NCBI RefSeq assembly: GCF_009720385.1
Contig: NZ_ML769302.1
Coordinates: forward strand, 778,937 to 842,936
Source: Catellatospora vulcania
GTDB lineage: Bacteria; Actinomycetota; Actinomycetes; Mycobacteriales; Micromonosporaceae
DNA: 64,000 bases
Direction of reading: 5' to 3'
Made by a program: the position numbers and the translations under genes. Each line of letters begins with the position of its first letter. Within the stretch, counting starts at the first letter, position 1. The notes beneath the pieces were generated by a model, which was given only the letters and a program-made list of their open reading frames with translations, had not been told where the DNA came from and did not search any database. Positions 42,978-51,977 of this stretch are shown here, piece by piece.

Positions 42978-43415
42978 CTAGGGCGTGGGGCCGGGCGGGT
43001 GCGCGCTGGGCGGCAGCAGGCCCGGCGTGGTCGGCGCCGTGCCGGGGGTGGAGTTCGCGGGTGCGGAGACGGCCGGGCGGACGGGTGGGCCCGGCTGCGG
43101 GGTCTCGGGGGTCGACCCGGTCAGGCCGGGCCAGGCGATGAGCAGCAGGCTCAGCAGGGTGATCACCACGGCGATCGCCAGCACGATGAGCGGCAGCACG
43201 AGTGAGGGCTGATCAGGATCGTCGATGCGTTCGGGCAGGTGCAGCCGCCTGCGCCAGCGCGCCCGCCAGGCCGCACGCCGTGCGGCCCGGGCTTCGGCCC
43301 GCAGTTCCTCCCTGACCCGCTCCGCCTCTTCGGCCAGCTCAGCGGGGTCATCGGGAATGACGACCTCTCCCCACTCGGGCGGGAGGTCCGGAAGGCCGTT
43401 CCCCAGCGTGCCCAT
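42978..43415 (-). CDS. Conserved bitopic membrane protein, unknown function (145 aa)
   Basis: A cytoplasmic N-terminal half with a strongly charged helix (ELAEEAERVREELRAEARAARRAAW, basic at its end), one transmembrane helix at about 73-94, and a Pro/Thr-rich extracellular tail. No motif identifies it. GAGGAG precedes the ATG. It is divergent from carD across 297 bp. Confidence 0.7.
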   Translation of the reverse strand: MGTLGNGLPDLPPEWGEVVIPDDPAELAEEAERVREELRAEARAARRAAWRARWRRRLHLPERIDDPDQPSLVLPLIVLAIAVVITLLSLLLIAWPGLTGSTPETPQPGPPVRPAVSAPANSTPGTAPTTPGLLPPSAHPPGPTP

Positions 43416-43712
43416 CGCCGGCTCCTCGCGCGTTCAACACCGCGTCCATCTACTGTCCCGCGTCCTACTGACTCACGCTAGTAGCGCGCGGGAGGAGATT
43501 GAGGTCTGTTCGCGATGTGGACATCGGGCCCCACAGACGCCAATGAGTGCAGAAAAGGTCACTCAGCGTAGCGGAAGAAGCGTTGCCGAGCTGTGTCAAG
43601 CAGAAGAAATACGGCTCACAACGGGGGTGAGCTGCGCTAACTGTGCAAGACGGGCTGGGACTGCGCGGCACGCCCGTGTTACCCTAGACACAGCGAAAGG
43701 GGTTTCGTACCT
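43416..43712. other. Divergent promoter region of carD
   Basis: A spacer of 297 bp, AT-richer than its flanks. It holds the carD promoter (TACCCT at 43680-43685) and the ribosome site GAAAGGGG. I see no gene in it. Confidence 0.45.
43680..43685 (+). promoter_or_regulatory. carD -10 element
   Basis: TACCCT with a weak GGGACT 17 bases upstream and a 27-base leader. Confidence 0.45.
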
Positions 43713-44198
43713 ATGGATTTCAGTGTCGGCGAGACCGTTGTCTACCCCCACCACGGGGCCGCACTCATCGAGGCTATCGAGACCCGCACCATCAAGGGCG
43801 AGGAGAAGCTATACCTCGTCCTTCGGGTCGCTCAAGGCGACCTGACGGTGCGGGTGCCCGCCGAGAACGCCGAGATCGTCGGCGTGCGTGAGGTGGTTGG
43901 CGAAGAGGGCCTGTCCAAGGTTTTCGACGTCCTCCGCGCCCCGCACACCGAGGAGCCGACCAACTGGTCGCGGCGTTACAAGGCGAATCTCGAGAAGCTT
44001 GCCTCGGGTAACCCGCTGAAGGTGGCGGAGGTCGTGCGTGACCTCTGGCGCCGTGAGCGTGAGCGTGGTCTGTCGGCGGGGGAGAAGCGGATGCTCGCCA
44101 AGGCTCGGGACATCCTCGTCGGCGAGGTCGCGCTCGCCGAGAAGAGCACCAAGGACGGCGCCGAGGTCCTCCTCGACAAGGTGCTCGCCGAGGCGTGA
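43713..44198 (+). CDS. carD: CarD/CdnL transcription factor
   Basis: 161 aa. The N-terminal RNA-polymerase-interacting domain ([23 protein letters not shown]) is followed by a helical DNA-binding domain with [24 protein letters not shown] and [20 protein letters not shown], nearly identical to mycobacterial CarD. It stabilises open complexes and activates rRNA and many housekeeping promoters. The ATG follows GAAAGGGG. ispD overlaps its stop, so the essential isoprenoid gene is coupled to it. Confidence 0.96.
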   Translation: MDFSVGETVVYPHHGAALIEAIETRTIKGEEKLYLVLRVAQGDLTVRVPAENAEIVGVREVVGEEGLSKVFDVLRAPHTEEPTNWSRRYKANLEKLASGNPLKVAEVVRDLWRRERERGLSAGEKRMLAKARDILVGEVALAEKSTKDGAEVLLDKVLAEA

Positions 44199-44926
44199 CC
44201 CGCACAACGACAGTGTCATCTGATATCGATAGCCGCGACGTTCCTGCGCCCACTCGGCGCAAGGACGTCGCGGTTCTCGTTCCCGCCGCGGGCATGGGCG
44301 TACGTCTCGGCGGCGGAACGCCCAAGGCGCTACGTGCGCTGGCCGGCGAGTCGCTGCTGGTGCACGCGTGCCGCCGCCTGGCCCTCGCCCCATCGGTCGC
44401 GATGATCGTGATCGCCGCGCCGCCCGGCGACGTGGAGGCTGTCCGCGCGCTGGTGCCCGGTGCCACGGTGGTGCCCGGCGGGGCCACCCGGCAGCAGTCG
44501 GTGGCCGCCGCGCTGGCGGTCGTGCCCGAGTCGATCGACGTCGTGCTGGTGCACGACGCCGCCCGTGCGCTGACCCCGCCCGAGCTGGTCGAGGCCGTCG
44601 CCGCCGCGGTGCGGTCCGGCGCGGCCGCCGTGGTGCCCGCTCTGCCCGTGGTCGACACCATCAAGCGGGTGGACGCCGGCGAGCACGTCCTGGAGACCGT
44701 CGACCGGACCCCGCTGCGCGTGATCCAGACCCCGCAGGGCTTCCCCCGGGCCATCCTGGTCCGCGCCCACGCCGAGGCCGCCGGCGAGCACACCGACGAC
44801 GCGGGCATGGTCGAGCGCCTCGGCCACAAGGTCCACTGCGTCCCCGGCAGCGACCTGGCCCTCAAAATCACCCGCCCCCTGGACCTCTTGATCGCCGAAT
44901 CCCTCCTGGCCGCCCACCCCCTCTAG
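44195..44926 (+). CDS. ispD: 2-C-methyl-D-erythritol 4-phosphate cytidylyltransferase
   Basis: 243 aa. The third step of the MEP isoprenoid pathway. The CTP loop is [20 protein letters not shown], with the conserved [11 protein letters not shown], a [13 protein letters not shown] segment and [13 protein letters not shown]. The GTG overlaps the carD stop as GTGA. The N-terminal 25 residues before the nucleotide loop are longer than usual. ispF follows but is separated by 253 bp carrying an inverted repeat. Confidence 0.94.
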   Translation: MTRTTTVSSDIDSRDVPAPTRRKDVAVLVPAAGMGVRLGGGTPKALRALAGESLLVHACRRLALAPSVAMIVIAAPPGDVEAVRALVPGATVVPGGATRQQSVAAALAVVPESIDVVLVHDAARALTPPELVEAVAAAVRSGAAAVVPALPVVDTIKRVDAGEHVLETVDRTPLRVIQTPQGFPRAILVRAHAEAAGEHTDDAGMVERLGHKVHCVPGSDLALKITRPLDLLIAESLLAAHPL

Positions 44927-45012
44927 CAGGTCGATCATGGACTTGTGGACGATGGTGGGGAGTCGTCGGCAGTGCTCGCCTGGCGCTGACCGACCCAGCG
45001 GGTTAGGTGCAA

Positions 45013-45073
45013 GATCGCTGTTTCGTGCCATGATCTGCGGTCCCACCGCAGGTTCTGACACGAAACAGCGATC
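45013..45073. repeat. Nested inverted repeat between ispD and ispF
   Basis: A perfect 15-bp outer stem (GATCGCTGTTTCGTG at 45013-45027, its complement at 45059-45073) encloses a 7-bp inner stem (CTGCGGT, loop CCC, ACCGCAG). No U-tract follows. The surroundings (44927-45179) are non-coding. It looks like a mobile repeat of REP or MITE type, or an RNA processing site. Confidence 0.6.
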
Positions 45074-45179
45074 ACCGCGGTGCGACGGCCGTCCAGGCGG
45101 GCTGCCGGGACGAGTCACTTTCGGTAGGTTCGACGGAATGTCGCCATCCCGGCGCCGTGATGATCGAGGAGGCAGTTCG

Positions 45180-45650
45180 GTGAGGGTCGGTATCGGGACG
45201 GACGTGCACGCCTTCGACGAGACCCGGCCGTGCTGGGTCGCGGGTCTGCACTGGCCCGACTCGCCGGGCCTGGCCGGGCACTCCGACGCCGACGTCGCCG
45301 CGCACGCCGCCTGCGACGCCCTCTTCAGTGCCGCGGGCCTGGGCGACCTGGGCGCGAACTTCGGCACCGACCGCCCGGAGTGGTCCGGCGCGGCCGGGAT
45401 CGTGCTGCTGGGCGAGGCCGCCCGCCGGGTACGCGCCGCGGGTTATGAGATCGGCAACATCTCGATCCAGGTCATCGGGGTGGCCCCCAAGATCGGCAAG
45501 CGGCGGGACGAGGCGCAGCGAGTGCTCTCGGCGGCCGCAGGCGCCCCCGTGACCGTGTCCGGCACCACCACCGACGGGCTCGGCCTCACTGGCCGCGGCG
45601 AGGGCCTTGCCGCGATCGCGGTGGCCCTGGTGCAGCCCGTCTCCTCCTGA
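45180..45650 (+). CDS. ispF: 2-C-methyl-D-erythritol 2,4-cyclodiphosphate synthase
   Basis: 156 aa. It makes the cyclic diphosphate of the MEP pathway. Metal-binding [25 protein letters not shown], the DLGANFG loop and the C-terminal [19 protein letters not shown] are present. The GTG start has GAGGAGG seven bases upstream. In M. tuberculosis ispD and ispF adjoin; here a repeat-bearing spacer separates them. Confidence 0.95.
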   Translation: MRVGIGTDVHAFDETRPCWVAGLHWPDSPGLAGHSDADVAAHAACDALFSAAGLGDLGANFGTDRPEWSGAAGIVLLGEAARRVRAAGYEIGNISIQVIGVAPKIGKRRDEAQRVLSAAAGAPVTVSGTTTDGLGLTGRGEGLAAIAVALVQPVSS

Positions 45651-46025
45651 GCGGCGCTCTGACCTGCCAATACGCCCAGGCTTGGCAAGTCGGGAAGTCC
45701 GAATTAGACTACGGTTCTGTCGCTCCCGTGACAGTCGTCCTCGGACAGGCCGGTGCACACCTCACCCGATGTCGTACTGTCGACACGAAGTGCAGCTGAT
45801 CCGACCGGCGTTGTCGCGGCCAGCCGAGCCGCGGCCGCGAAAGATACAGCACCCACCCGACTTGGGTGTCGATTGGCTGTCCGATCAGCCACATTGCCTG
45901 CCTTCCTCTTGCCCTGAGCAGCAATCTTCCTGAAGCTTCAGGGTTAGCGTCAGCTGTGGCTTTTCGCGTTCGGGCACCGGTGTCTACCGGGCCCGCTTCC
46001 TTTGGTTTGGCGGGAGAGAACAACT
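45651..46025. other. Long upstream region of the first propeller gene
   Basis: A spacer of 375 bp with lower GC and no supported gene. It holds TAGACT and TACGGT hexamers near 45715 that could be promoters, a stem-loop around CACCC/GGGTG, and a perfect 14-base palindrome CCTGAAGCTTCAGG at 45929-45942. If transcription starts near 45720 the leader would be about 300 bases, enough for a structured regulator. Confidence 0.45.
45929..45942. promoter_or_regulatory. 14-base perfect palindrome, possible operator
   Basis: CCTGAAGCTTCAGG, about 85 bases before the start of the propeller-malectin gene. Confidence 0.4.
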
Positions 46026-48560
46026 GTGCGAAGGCTAGGTCGCACCACGATGGCAGGGACCGCGGTAGCCGCGGCTCTGCTCTTGGGCGTCGGTCCGGCG
46101 TCGGCGGTGCAACCGCCGCACGATCGGTCCGTGTCCGCGGTCCCGTCGACCGCGACACCGAACATCAACGACGGGACGGTCAACGCGATCGTCAAGGTGG
46201 GCAACAAGGTCATCGTCGGCGGCACCTTCACCGGGGTCACCGATAGAGGCACGGGCACGGTGCACAGCAAGCCGTACCTGTTCGCGTTCGACGCGACCAC
46301 GGGTCTGGTGGACCCGGCGTTCGCACCGAACATCAACGACGAGGTGCTCTCGCTGCAGCCGGGCAACGCGCCCGGCACCGTGTTCGTCGGCGGCCGCTTC
46401 ACCGGGGTGCAGGCCGGCGGGTGGAGCAGGCTGGTCCTGCTCAACACCACCGACGGCGCCGTGGTGTCGTCGTTCAAGGCGACGACCTTCAACGGCGCGG
46501 TCAACTCGGTCAAGCAGTTCGGCGACCGGATCCTGGTCGGCGGCTTCTTCACCACCGCCGGCGGGGTGACCCGCAACGGCCTGGCGTCGGTGAACGCGAC
46601 CACGGGTGTATTCGATCCGTTCGTGAACATCGCGCTGACCGGGCACCACAACTACGCCGGCTCCGGGGCGAGCTCCTCCGTCGGCGCCACCGAGCTCGAC
46701 ATCACGTCGGACGGCACCAAGGCGGTCGTGCTCGGCAACTTCAAGCAGGCGAACGGCGGCGACTACGACCAGGTCGTCACCCTCGACCTGACCGGTGCGT
46801 CGGCTGCCATCCGCCCCTGGCACACCAACCGGTTCGACGACGCCTGTCTGTCGAGCCGGTTCGACAAGTGGGTTCGCGACGTCGACATCTCGCCGGACGG
46901 CAGCTACTTCGTCGTCGTCAGCTCGGGTGCGCCGTACGCCGGGACGCTGTGTGACAGCGCCAGCCGCTGGGACTTCGTCACCGGCACGAACCTGCAGCCG
47001 AGCTGGATCGCCTACACCGGCGGCGACACGCTGCTGTCGGTGGCCATCACCGGCAACGCCGTCTACGTCGGCGGCCACCAGCGCTGGATGAACAACAGCG
47101 ACGGCAAGGACGCGGCCCAGCAGGGCGCGGTCGCCCGGCCGGGTCTGGCCGCGCTGGAGCCGGGCAACGGCATCCCGATGGCGTGGAACCCGGGCCGCAA
47201 CCCGCGTGGCATCGGCGCCTCGGCGCTGTACGCCACCGAGGACGGCCTCTACGTCGGCTCGGACACCGATTACATCGGCAACTACGAGTACATGCGCGGC
47301 AAGCTCGCCTACTTCCCGCTCGCGGGCGGTCAGGTGAAGCCGGCCGGCGTCGTCGGCGACCTGCCGACCGAGGTGTTCTTCCCGAACAGCACCGTGACGG
47401 TCCCGGCCAACGACGTGCTGTACCGCGTCAACGCGGGCGGCCCGGAGCTGGCGGCGAACGACGGCGAGATGGCCTGGCTGGCGGACACCGCCTCCACCAG
47501 CCTCTACCGCAACTCGGGCAGCACCGCGAACACCATCGTGTCGAACACGTTCACCACGGACGCGTCCGTGGCGGCGTCGACCCCGCTCGGAGTCTTCGAC
47601 GACCGGCGGTTCGACCCGTCGGCCGCCCCGGAGATGATGTGGAACTTCCCGGTCACCGCCGGCACGCAGGTGGAGGTCCGCCTCTCCTTCGTGGCGCGGG
47701 ACTGGAACTACAGCTCCGCCGGGCAGCGCGTGTTCGACATCAAGATCGATGGTGTCCTCCGCGCGGACAACTACGACACTGTGGCGCAGGTGGGCTACAA
47801 GGTCGCGCACACCCTGAAGTTCCCGGTCACCAGTGACGGGACGATCAACATCGAGTTCCTCCACGGGCTGCTCAACCCCGCGGTGGACGCGATCGAGATC
47901 GTGCGGACCAGCGGTGGCACCGGCCTCGGTGTCGCCAAGCGCTCGTACGACGGCACCACGGCCGGCGCGCTCGCCGAGGTCGGCGGCGCGGACGGCACCG
48001 TGTGGGCCAACCTGCGCGGCGCGTTCCTGGTCGACAACACGCTGTACTACGGCATGTCGGACAGCAACTTCTACAAGCGGACCTTCGACGGCGTCAACTT
48101 CGGTCCGGCCTCGCTGCACAACCCGCACTCCGACCCGCGCTGGGACGGGGTGCTGGTGGACGAGACCGGCACGACCAAGACGTACGACGGCAAGAAGACC
48201 GCGATCTACACCGAGCTGCCGAACGTGCGGAGCATGTTCTACAGCAACGGCCGGATCTACTACACGATGAACGGGCAGAACGCGCTGTTCTGGCGCTACT
48301 TCAGCCCGGACAGCGGCGTCTTCGGCTCGGTGCGCTACCAGGCGAACGGCAGTGGCACGAGCACCGCGCTGGAGAACCTGTCCGTCCCCTCGGGCGCGCT
48401 GTTCGTCTCCGGCGGGAACGTGTACTGGTCGCGGACCGACGGCCGGCTCATCCGCCGGGCGTTCGACGGCGCCAACTTCACCGGCGTCGCCACCGCGATC
48501 AGCGGTCCGGCGATCGACTCGGTGAGCTGGGTGTCGCCGGGAGCGTTCATCCGCGGCTGA
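46026..48560 (+). CDS. Large secreted beta-propeller protein with malectin-like domain
   Basis: 844 aa. A Sec signal ends near PASAVQ (about residue 28). From about 40 to 440 a propeller is suggested by repeated VGGTFT, VGGRFT, VGGFFT and LGNF strands. A malectin-like carbohydrate-binding domain follows at about 465-635 (VLYRVNAGGPELAAND, VEVRLSFVARDWN, VFDIKIDG, AIEIV). A C-terminal part has further beta repeats (SYDGTTAG, TFDGVNFG, AFDGANFTG). No enzyme motif is visible. It probably binds a surface glycan. Its first 400 residues are closely related to the next gene. The GTG has GGGAGAG upstream. Confidence 0.8.
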   Translation: MRRLGRTTMAGTAVAAALLLGVGPASAVQPPHDRSVSAVPSTATPNINDGTVNAIVKVGNKVIVGGTFTGVTDRGTGTVHSKPYLFAFDATTGLVDPAFAPNINDEVLSLQPGNAPGTVFVGGRFTGVQAGGWSRLVLLNTTDGAVVSSFKATTFNGAVNSVKQFGDRILVGGFFTTAGGVTRNGLASVNATTGVFDPFVNIALTGHHNYAGSGASSSVGATELDITSDGTKAVVLGNFKQANGGDYDQVVTLDLTGASAAIRPWHTNRFDDACLSSRFDKWVRDVDISPDGSYFVVVSSGAPYAGTLCDSASRWDFVTGTNLQPSWIAYTGGDTLLSVAITGNAVYVGGHQRWMNNSDGKDAAQQGAVARPGLAALEPGNGIPMAWNPGRNPRGIGASALYATEDGLYVGSDTDYIGNYEYMRGKLAYFPLAGGQVKPAGVVGDLPTEVFFPNSTVTVPANDVLYRVNAGGPELAANDGEMAWLADTASTSLYRNSGSTANTIVSNTFTTDASVAASTPLGVFDDRRFDPSAAPEMMWNFPVTAGTQVEVRLSFVARDWNYSSAGQRVFDIKIDGVLRADNYDTVAQVGYKVAHTLKFPVTSDGTINIEFLHGLLNPAVDAIEIVRTSGGTGLGVAKRSYDGTTAGALAEVGGADGTVWANLRGAFLVDNTLYYGMSDSNFYKRTFDGVNFGPASLHNPHSDPRWDGVLVDETGTTKTYDGKKTAIYTELPNVRSMFYSNGRIYYTMNGQNALFWRYFSPDSGVFGSVRYQANGSGTSTALENLSVPSGALFVSGGNVYWSRTDGRLIRRAFDGANFTGVATAISGPAIDSVSWVSPGAFIRG

Positions 48561-48580
48561 ACCGTGACACGGCAGTGAAG

Positions 48581-48618
48581 GCGGACCGGTCACCCTCGGG
48601 TGGCCGGTCCGCTCGCTT
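48581..48618 (+). terminator. Hairpin after the propeller-malectin gene
   Basis: GCGGACCGGTCACCC pairs with GGTGGCCGGTCCGC around a short loop; TCGCTT follows. Confidence 0.65.
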
Positions 48619-48682
48619 ATGGGGGCCGGGCGTTGCCCGTTACGGGTCGAACGGCTAAAGTGTGCCGAATGCCCAGGCCTAA

Positions 48683-48692
48683 TTGTCGACAA
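48683..48692. promoter_or_regulatory. TTGTCGACAA palindrome
   Basis: A perfect 10-base palindrome, followed by GCGTGAA and TTCACGC as a 7-bp hairpin (48708-48727). The same TTGT-NN-ACAA form occurs just upstream of the polysaccharide co-polymerase gene at 55185. Confidence 0.4.
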
Positions 48693-48801
48693 TAGACCCG
48701 TAATAGTGCGTGAAGTGGTATTCACGCAAGCGGTTATGCGGCTTTCCCGTGGTCGTCTGCACGACAGGCTCGCCCGCCGATTCGTGGCAGCATCCGGACG
48801 T

Positions 48802-50124
48802 ATGTATGGGTTCTCGATCGCGCGTCGCATCAGGCGGCGCCCGGTGTTCGTTGCGCTGACCACGGCGGCCACCCTCGCCGCCGTCGCCTTCGGCGCCTCC
48901 GCCTCGGCCGTGTCGGTGCAGCACCCGGCACTGGTCGGGCAGGATCCGGTCAACTGGACGCCGCACGCCCTCGACGGCACCGCCTTCAAGATCCTTGCCA
49001 TCGGCGGCCGCGTCTACGTGGGCGGCTCGTTCACGCAGATCCGGCCGTCGAACTCGACGACGGTGACCACACAGCGCCGGCTGTTCGCCTTCAACGCCAC
49101 CACCGGCGCCATCGACACCACCTTCAAGCCGGTGGTCGACGGCACGGTCCGCACCCTGGTCGCGGCGCCTGACGGCCAGTCGCTCTACATCGGCGGCGAC
49201 TTCACCAACGTCAACGGGGTCCGTTCGCGCGGTGTCGAGCGGATCAGCGCCACCACCGGGGCTTCGGTGTCCGGCTTCACCGTGCCGGAGATCAACGGCG
49301 GGGTCGACGAGCTGAAGCTGACCGGCAGCCGGCTGCTGCTCGGCGGGCGGTTCCAGACCGTCGGCGGGGCGAGCCGGCGCGGCCTGGCCGCGCTCAACGC
49401 GGGCACCGGCGCGGCCGACGCCTCGGTGAACATGAGCCTGGACGGCGCGCGCACCACCGGCTCCGGGGCCACCTCCGCGGTGAAGGTGACCGGCATGGAC
49501 GTCACCCCCGACGGCTCGAAGCTGGTCATCATGGGCAACTTCAGCAGCGTCGCAGGCCAGGCCCGGCATCAGATCGCGGTGGTGAACCTGGCCACCTCAC
49601 CGGCCACGCTGTCGCCCTGGACGACGACGCGCTACCAGCAGCAGTGCTCGAACTCGTTCCCGACCTACATGCGCGCCGTCGACATCTCCGCCGACGGGAC
49701 CTGGTTCGTGGCGGTCACCACCGGCGCCAAGCGCACCGGCTCACTGTGCGACACCGCGGCCCGGTGGGACCTGGTCAGCCAGGTCGCCAACAAGCAGCCG
49801 GTCTGGGCCAACTACACCGGCGGGGACACCCTGCTGTCCGTCGCGGTGGCCGGGGCTGCCGTCTACGTCGGCGGCCACCAGCGCTGGCTGGACAACCCGA
49901 ACGGCTCCGACGACGCCGGTCCGGGCGCCGTGCCGTCCGAGGGCATCGGCGCGATCAATCCGGTGACCGGCAAAGCCTTCACCTGGAACCCCGGAAAGGA
50001 TCGAGGCGTCGGCACCGAGGACATCTACCCCACTACCGCAGGACTGTGGATTGCCAGCGATACGGATACAGTGCATGGCGAGTTCCATGGAAGGATCGCA
50101 TTCTTTCCATTGCCGGCAACGTGA
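48802..50124 (+). CDS. Secreted beta-propeller protein, short paralogue
   Basis: 440 aa. A Sec signal (MYGFSIARRIRRR then a hydrophobic stretch ending ASASAV) is followed by the same propeller as the preceding gene; for example both carry a TGGDTLLSVA segment followed by VYVGGHQRW. It stops where the malectin-like domain would begin (IAFFPLPAT). It is therefore a tandem duplicate that lost, or never had, the C-terminal half. The start is not strongly marked: an in-frame ATG at 48736 would give a longer, less signal-like N-terminus. Confidence 0.8.
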   Translation: MYGFSIARRIRRRPVFVALTTAATLAAVAFGASASAVSVQHPALVGQDPVNWTPHALDGTAFKILAIGGRVYVGGSFTQIRPSNSTTVTTQRRLFAFNATTGAIDTTFKPVVDGTVRTLVAAPDGQSLYIGGDFTNVNGVRSRGVERISATTGASVSGFTVPEINGGVDELKLTGSRLLLGGRFQTVGGASRRGLAALNAGTGAADASVNMSLDGARTTGSGATSAVKVTGMDVTPDGSKLVIMGNFSSVAGQARHQIAVVNLATSPATLSPWTTTRYQQQCSNSFPTYMRAVDISADGTWFVAVTTGAKRTGSLCDTAARWDLVSQVANKQPVWANYTGGDTLLSVAVAGAAVYVGGHQRWLDNPNGSDDAGPGAVPSEGIGAINPVTGKAFTWNPGKDRGVGTEDIYPTTAGLWIASDTDTVHGEFHGRIAFFPLPAT

Positions 50125-50163
50125 TCGGAATTACTCCGATCGCCGATCACGAGAAATGTGATC
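50121..50163. promoter_or_regulatory. Cluster of GTGATC/GATCAC inverted repeats
   Basis: GTGATCGG (50121-50128) pairs with CCGATCAC (50143-50150); GATCAC (50145-50150) also pairs with GTGATC (50158-50163) across seven bases. The alternatives are mutually exclusive, so this is either a hairpin 3' end for the preceding gene or an operator for the hydrolase gene. Confidence 0.4.
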
Positions 50164-50291
50164 AGGATAGGCAGTGAGATGTGCGGCGTCGTGGCGGATG
50201 ATGTTGTGTCCGTGACGGCGCCGCATACGGCTGCCATGAGCCAATACAGAGATCGCGGCTTGGTCCGCGTGAACCTGCTCGGAGTCTGACT

Positions 50292-51917
50292 GTGGCCTAC
50301 CCCGCGCGGAGCACCCGCTTCGCACCGCCAGAACGCTTAGACCCTCGAACAAGGCGACGCGGCTTCTGGCCGCCGTCCCGCGGCCGTTTGATCGTGGCCG
50401 CGGTCGTCGCCGCATGCGTCGGTGTGGCACTGATCGGCGTGGCGATCGTGTTCGCCAAGGACAGCCCGCCTGAGACCACCTCCCAGCGGATCCCCGTGGG
50501 CGAGGACGGTTACGTGGTGCGCGAGGAGCCGGACACGGTGTTCGGCGGCCGGGACACCCTGGTGTCCGTCGCGCGTCCCGACTACTACGCGGTGGCGTAC
50601 ATGAAATTCCAGGTCGCGACACCCGCAGGCTTCCGCGTGCAGTCGTTGTCGCTGCAGCTGCAGGCCGACGCCAAACCTCCGGCGTCGCTGCAGGTGCGCT
50701 CGGTGCTCAGCAGCGACTGGTCCGAGAAGGACCTGTCGTACGCCACCCGGCCCGGCCTCGGCGAGGTGCTCGGCGGCGAGCCGGCGGTCTCGGCGACGAA
50801 CCTGGTCAGCTTCGACGTCAGCGCGGCGACGCCGGCGCCCGGCGAGGGCCCGGCCCGCTACTCGTTCGCGGTGACCAACGCCAGCGACAGCGAGACGCTG
50901 ACGCTGTTCGCCGGCGAGCACGGCGCGGGCGCACCGGCCCTGGCGGTGGTCTTCGTCGAGATCACCGACACCGAGACGCTGGACGGGCACCAGCGGGGCG
51001 ACGGCGGCGGCAAACCGCAACCGTCCGGCAGCGTTTCGCCCGGGGCTTCGGCGACGCCGTCGGTCGGTCCCTCCGCCTCGGTCACCCCGGGCCAGCCGAA
51101 CCCGCCGGGCAACATCCCGGCCGGGCGCACGCTGTGCGGCGTCGGCTTCATCCCCAAGAGCGGCGAGTCGTACGCCCAGGGCGTGACCCGGGTGGACGGC
51201 CTGTACGGCGGCCTGGAGGCCTTCCGTACCTTCTACACGGGCGCGCCCGCGGCCTGGCCCGGCAACGCGGGCAAGGCCGGGCGCACGGTCGTGGTCTCCT
51301 TCAAGTACAACCCGAAGGAGATCCTCAGCGGGTCGCGCGACTCCTACCTGAAGAACTGGTTCGCGCAGGCGCCCCGGGACCGTGACGTCTACTGGGTCTA
51401 CTACCACGAGCCCGAGGACAACATCGAGTCCGGCGTGTTCACCGCGGCCGACTACCGGGCGGCCTGGCGCCGTATCGCCGGGCTGGCCGACGCCGCGGGC
51501 AACAGCAAGCTGCACGCCACGCTGGTGCTGATGGACTGGAGCGTGTTCCCACAGTCCGGCCGCAAGTGGAAGGACTACTACGCCGGCAGCGACGTCATCG
51601 ACGTGCTCGGCTGGGACGTCTACAACTTCAACTTCACCAACCCGAAGTACCCCGACGCCGCGACCATGGTGAACCGGGTGGCCAACATCTCGAAGGCCGA
51701 GGGCAAGCCGTGGGGCATCGCCGAGCTGGGCACCGCCAAGCTGCCCGGTGACACCTCCGGCAGCGGCCGGGCGGCGTGGCTGACCGACGCGGCCAACGCC
51801 TCCATCAAGGGCGGCGCGCTGTGGGTCACGTACTTCGACGTCGACTTCACCCGGGCCGACTGGCGCCTGCTGGACGCGCCCAGCCAGAAGGCGTGGCGCG
51901 GGTTCTGCGACGCATGA
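50292..51917 (+). CDS. Membrane-anchored GH26-type glycoside hydrolase with CBM96-like domain
   Basis: 541 aa. A cytoplasmic basic head is followed by a transmembrane helix (about 33-55). A DNRLRE/CBM96-like beta domain spans about 70-225 (AYMKFQV, FRVQSLSLQLQ, SFDVSAA). A Ser/Pro/Gly linker leads to a TIM-barrel-like domain from about 278. Candidate catalytic acids are the Glu in YYHEPEDN and the Glu in WGIAELGTAK, the GH26 pattern. GH26 enzymes cut beta-mannans or related glycans; the substrate here is unknown. A truncated relative without the CBM lies at 63096. The GTG has GGAG upstream. Confidence 0.8.
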   Translation: MAYPARSTRFAPPERLDPRTRRRGFWPPSRGRLIVAAVVAACVGVALIGVAIVFAKDSPPETTSQRIPVGEDGYVVREEPDTVFGGRDTLVSVARPDYYAVAYMKFQVATPAGFRVQSLSLQLQADAKPPASLQVRSVLSSDWSEKDLSYATRPGLGEVLGGEPAVSATNLVSFDVSAATPAPGEGPARYSFAVTNASDSETLTLFAGEHGAGAPALAVVFVEITDTETLDGHQRGDGGGKPQPSGSVSPGASATPSVGPSASVTPGQPNPPGNIPAGRTLCGVGFIPKSGESYAQGVTRVDGLYGGLEAFRTFYTGAPAAWPGNAGKAGRTVVVSFKYNPKEILSGSRDSYLKNWFAQAPRDRDVYWVYYHEPEDNIESGVFTAADYRAAWRRIAGLADAAGNSKLHATLVLMDWSVFPQSGRKWKDYYAGSDVIDVLGWDVYNFNFTNPKYPDAATMVNRVANISKAEGKPWGIAELGTAKLPGDTSGSGRAAWLTDAANASIKGGALWVTYFDVDFTRADWRLLDAPSQKAWRGFCDA

Positions 51918-51929
51918 GGTGAACAGACG

Positions 51930-51970
51930 AAAGGGGGGCGGGATCCGCGGATCCCGCCCCCCTTTCTTTT
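51930..51970. terminator. Bidirectional terminator
   Basis: A stem of up to 17 bp (AAAGGGGGGCGGGATCC and its complement) flanked by CTTTTC on the plus side. It sits between two convergent genes. Confidence 0.8.
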
Positions 51971-51977
51971 CGTACTG

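Noticed and set aside
45651-46025. Cyclic di-AMP (ydaO-type) riboswitch before a secreted protein, suggested by disA nearby
   Set aside because: I could not find the conserved core segments or the expected pairing of that riboswitch class. The region stays annotated only as structured.
46035-49001. Nearly 1000-codon antisense frame across the two propeller genes
   Set aside because: It spans two real genes and their spacer and has shadow-type composition. The plus strand has signal peptides and domain motifs.
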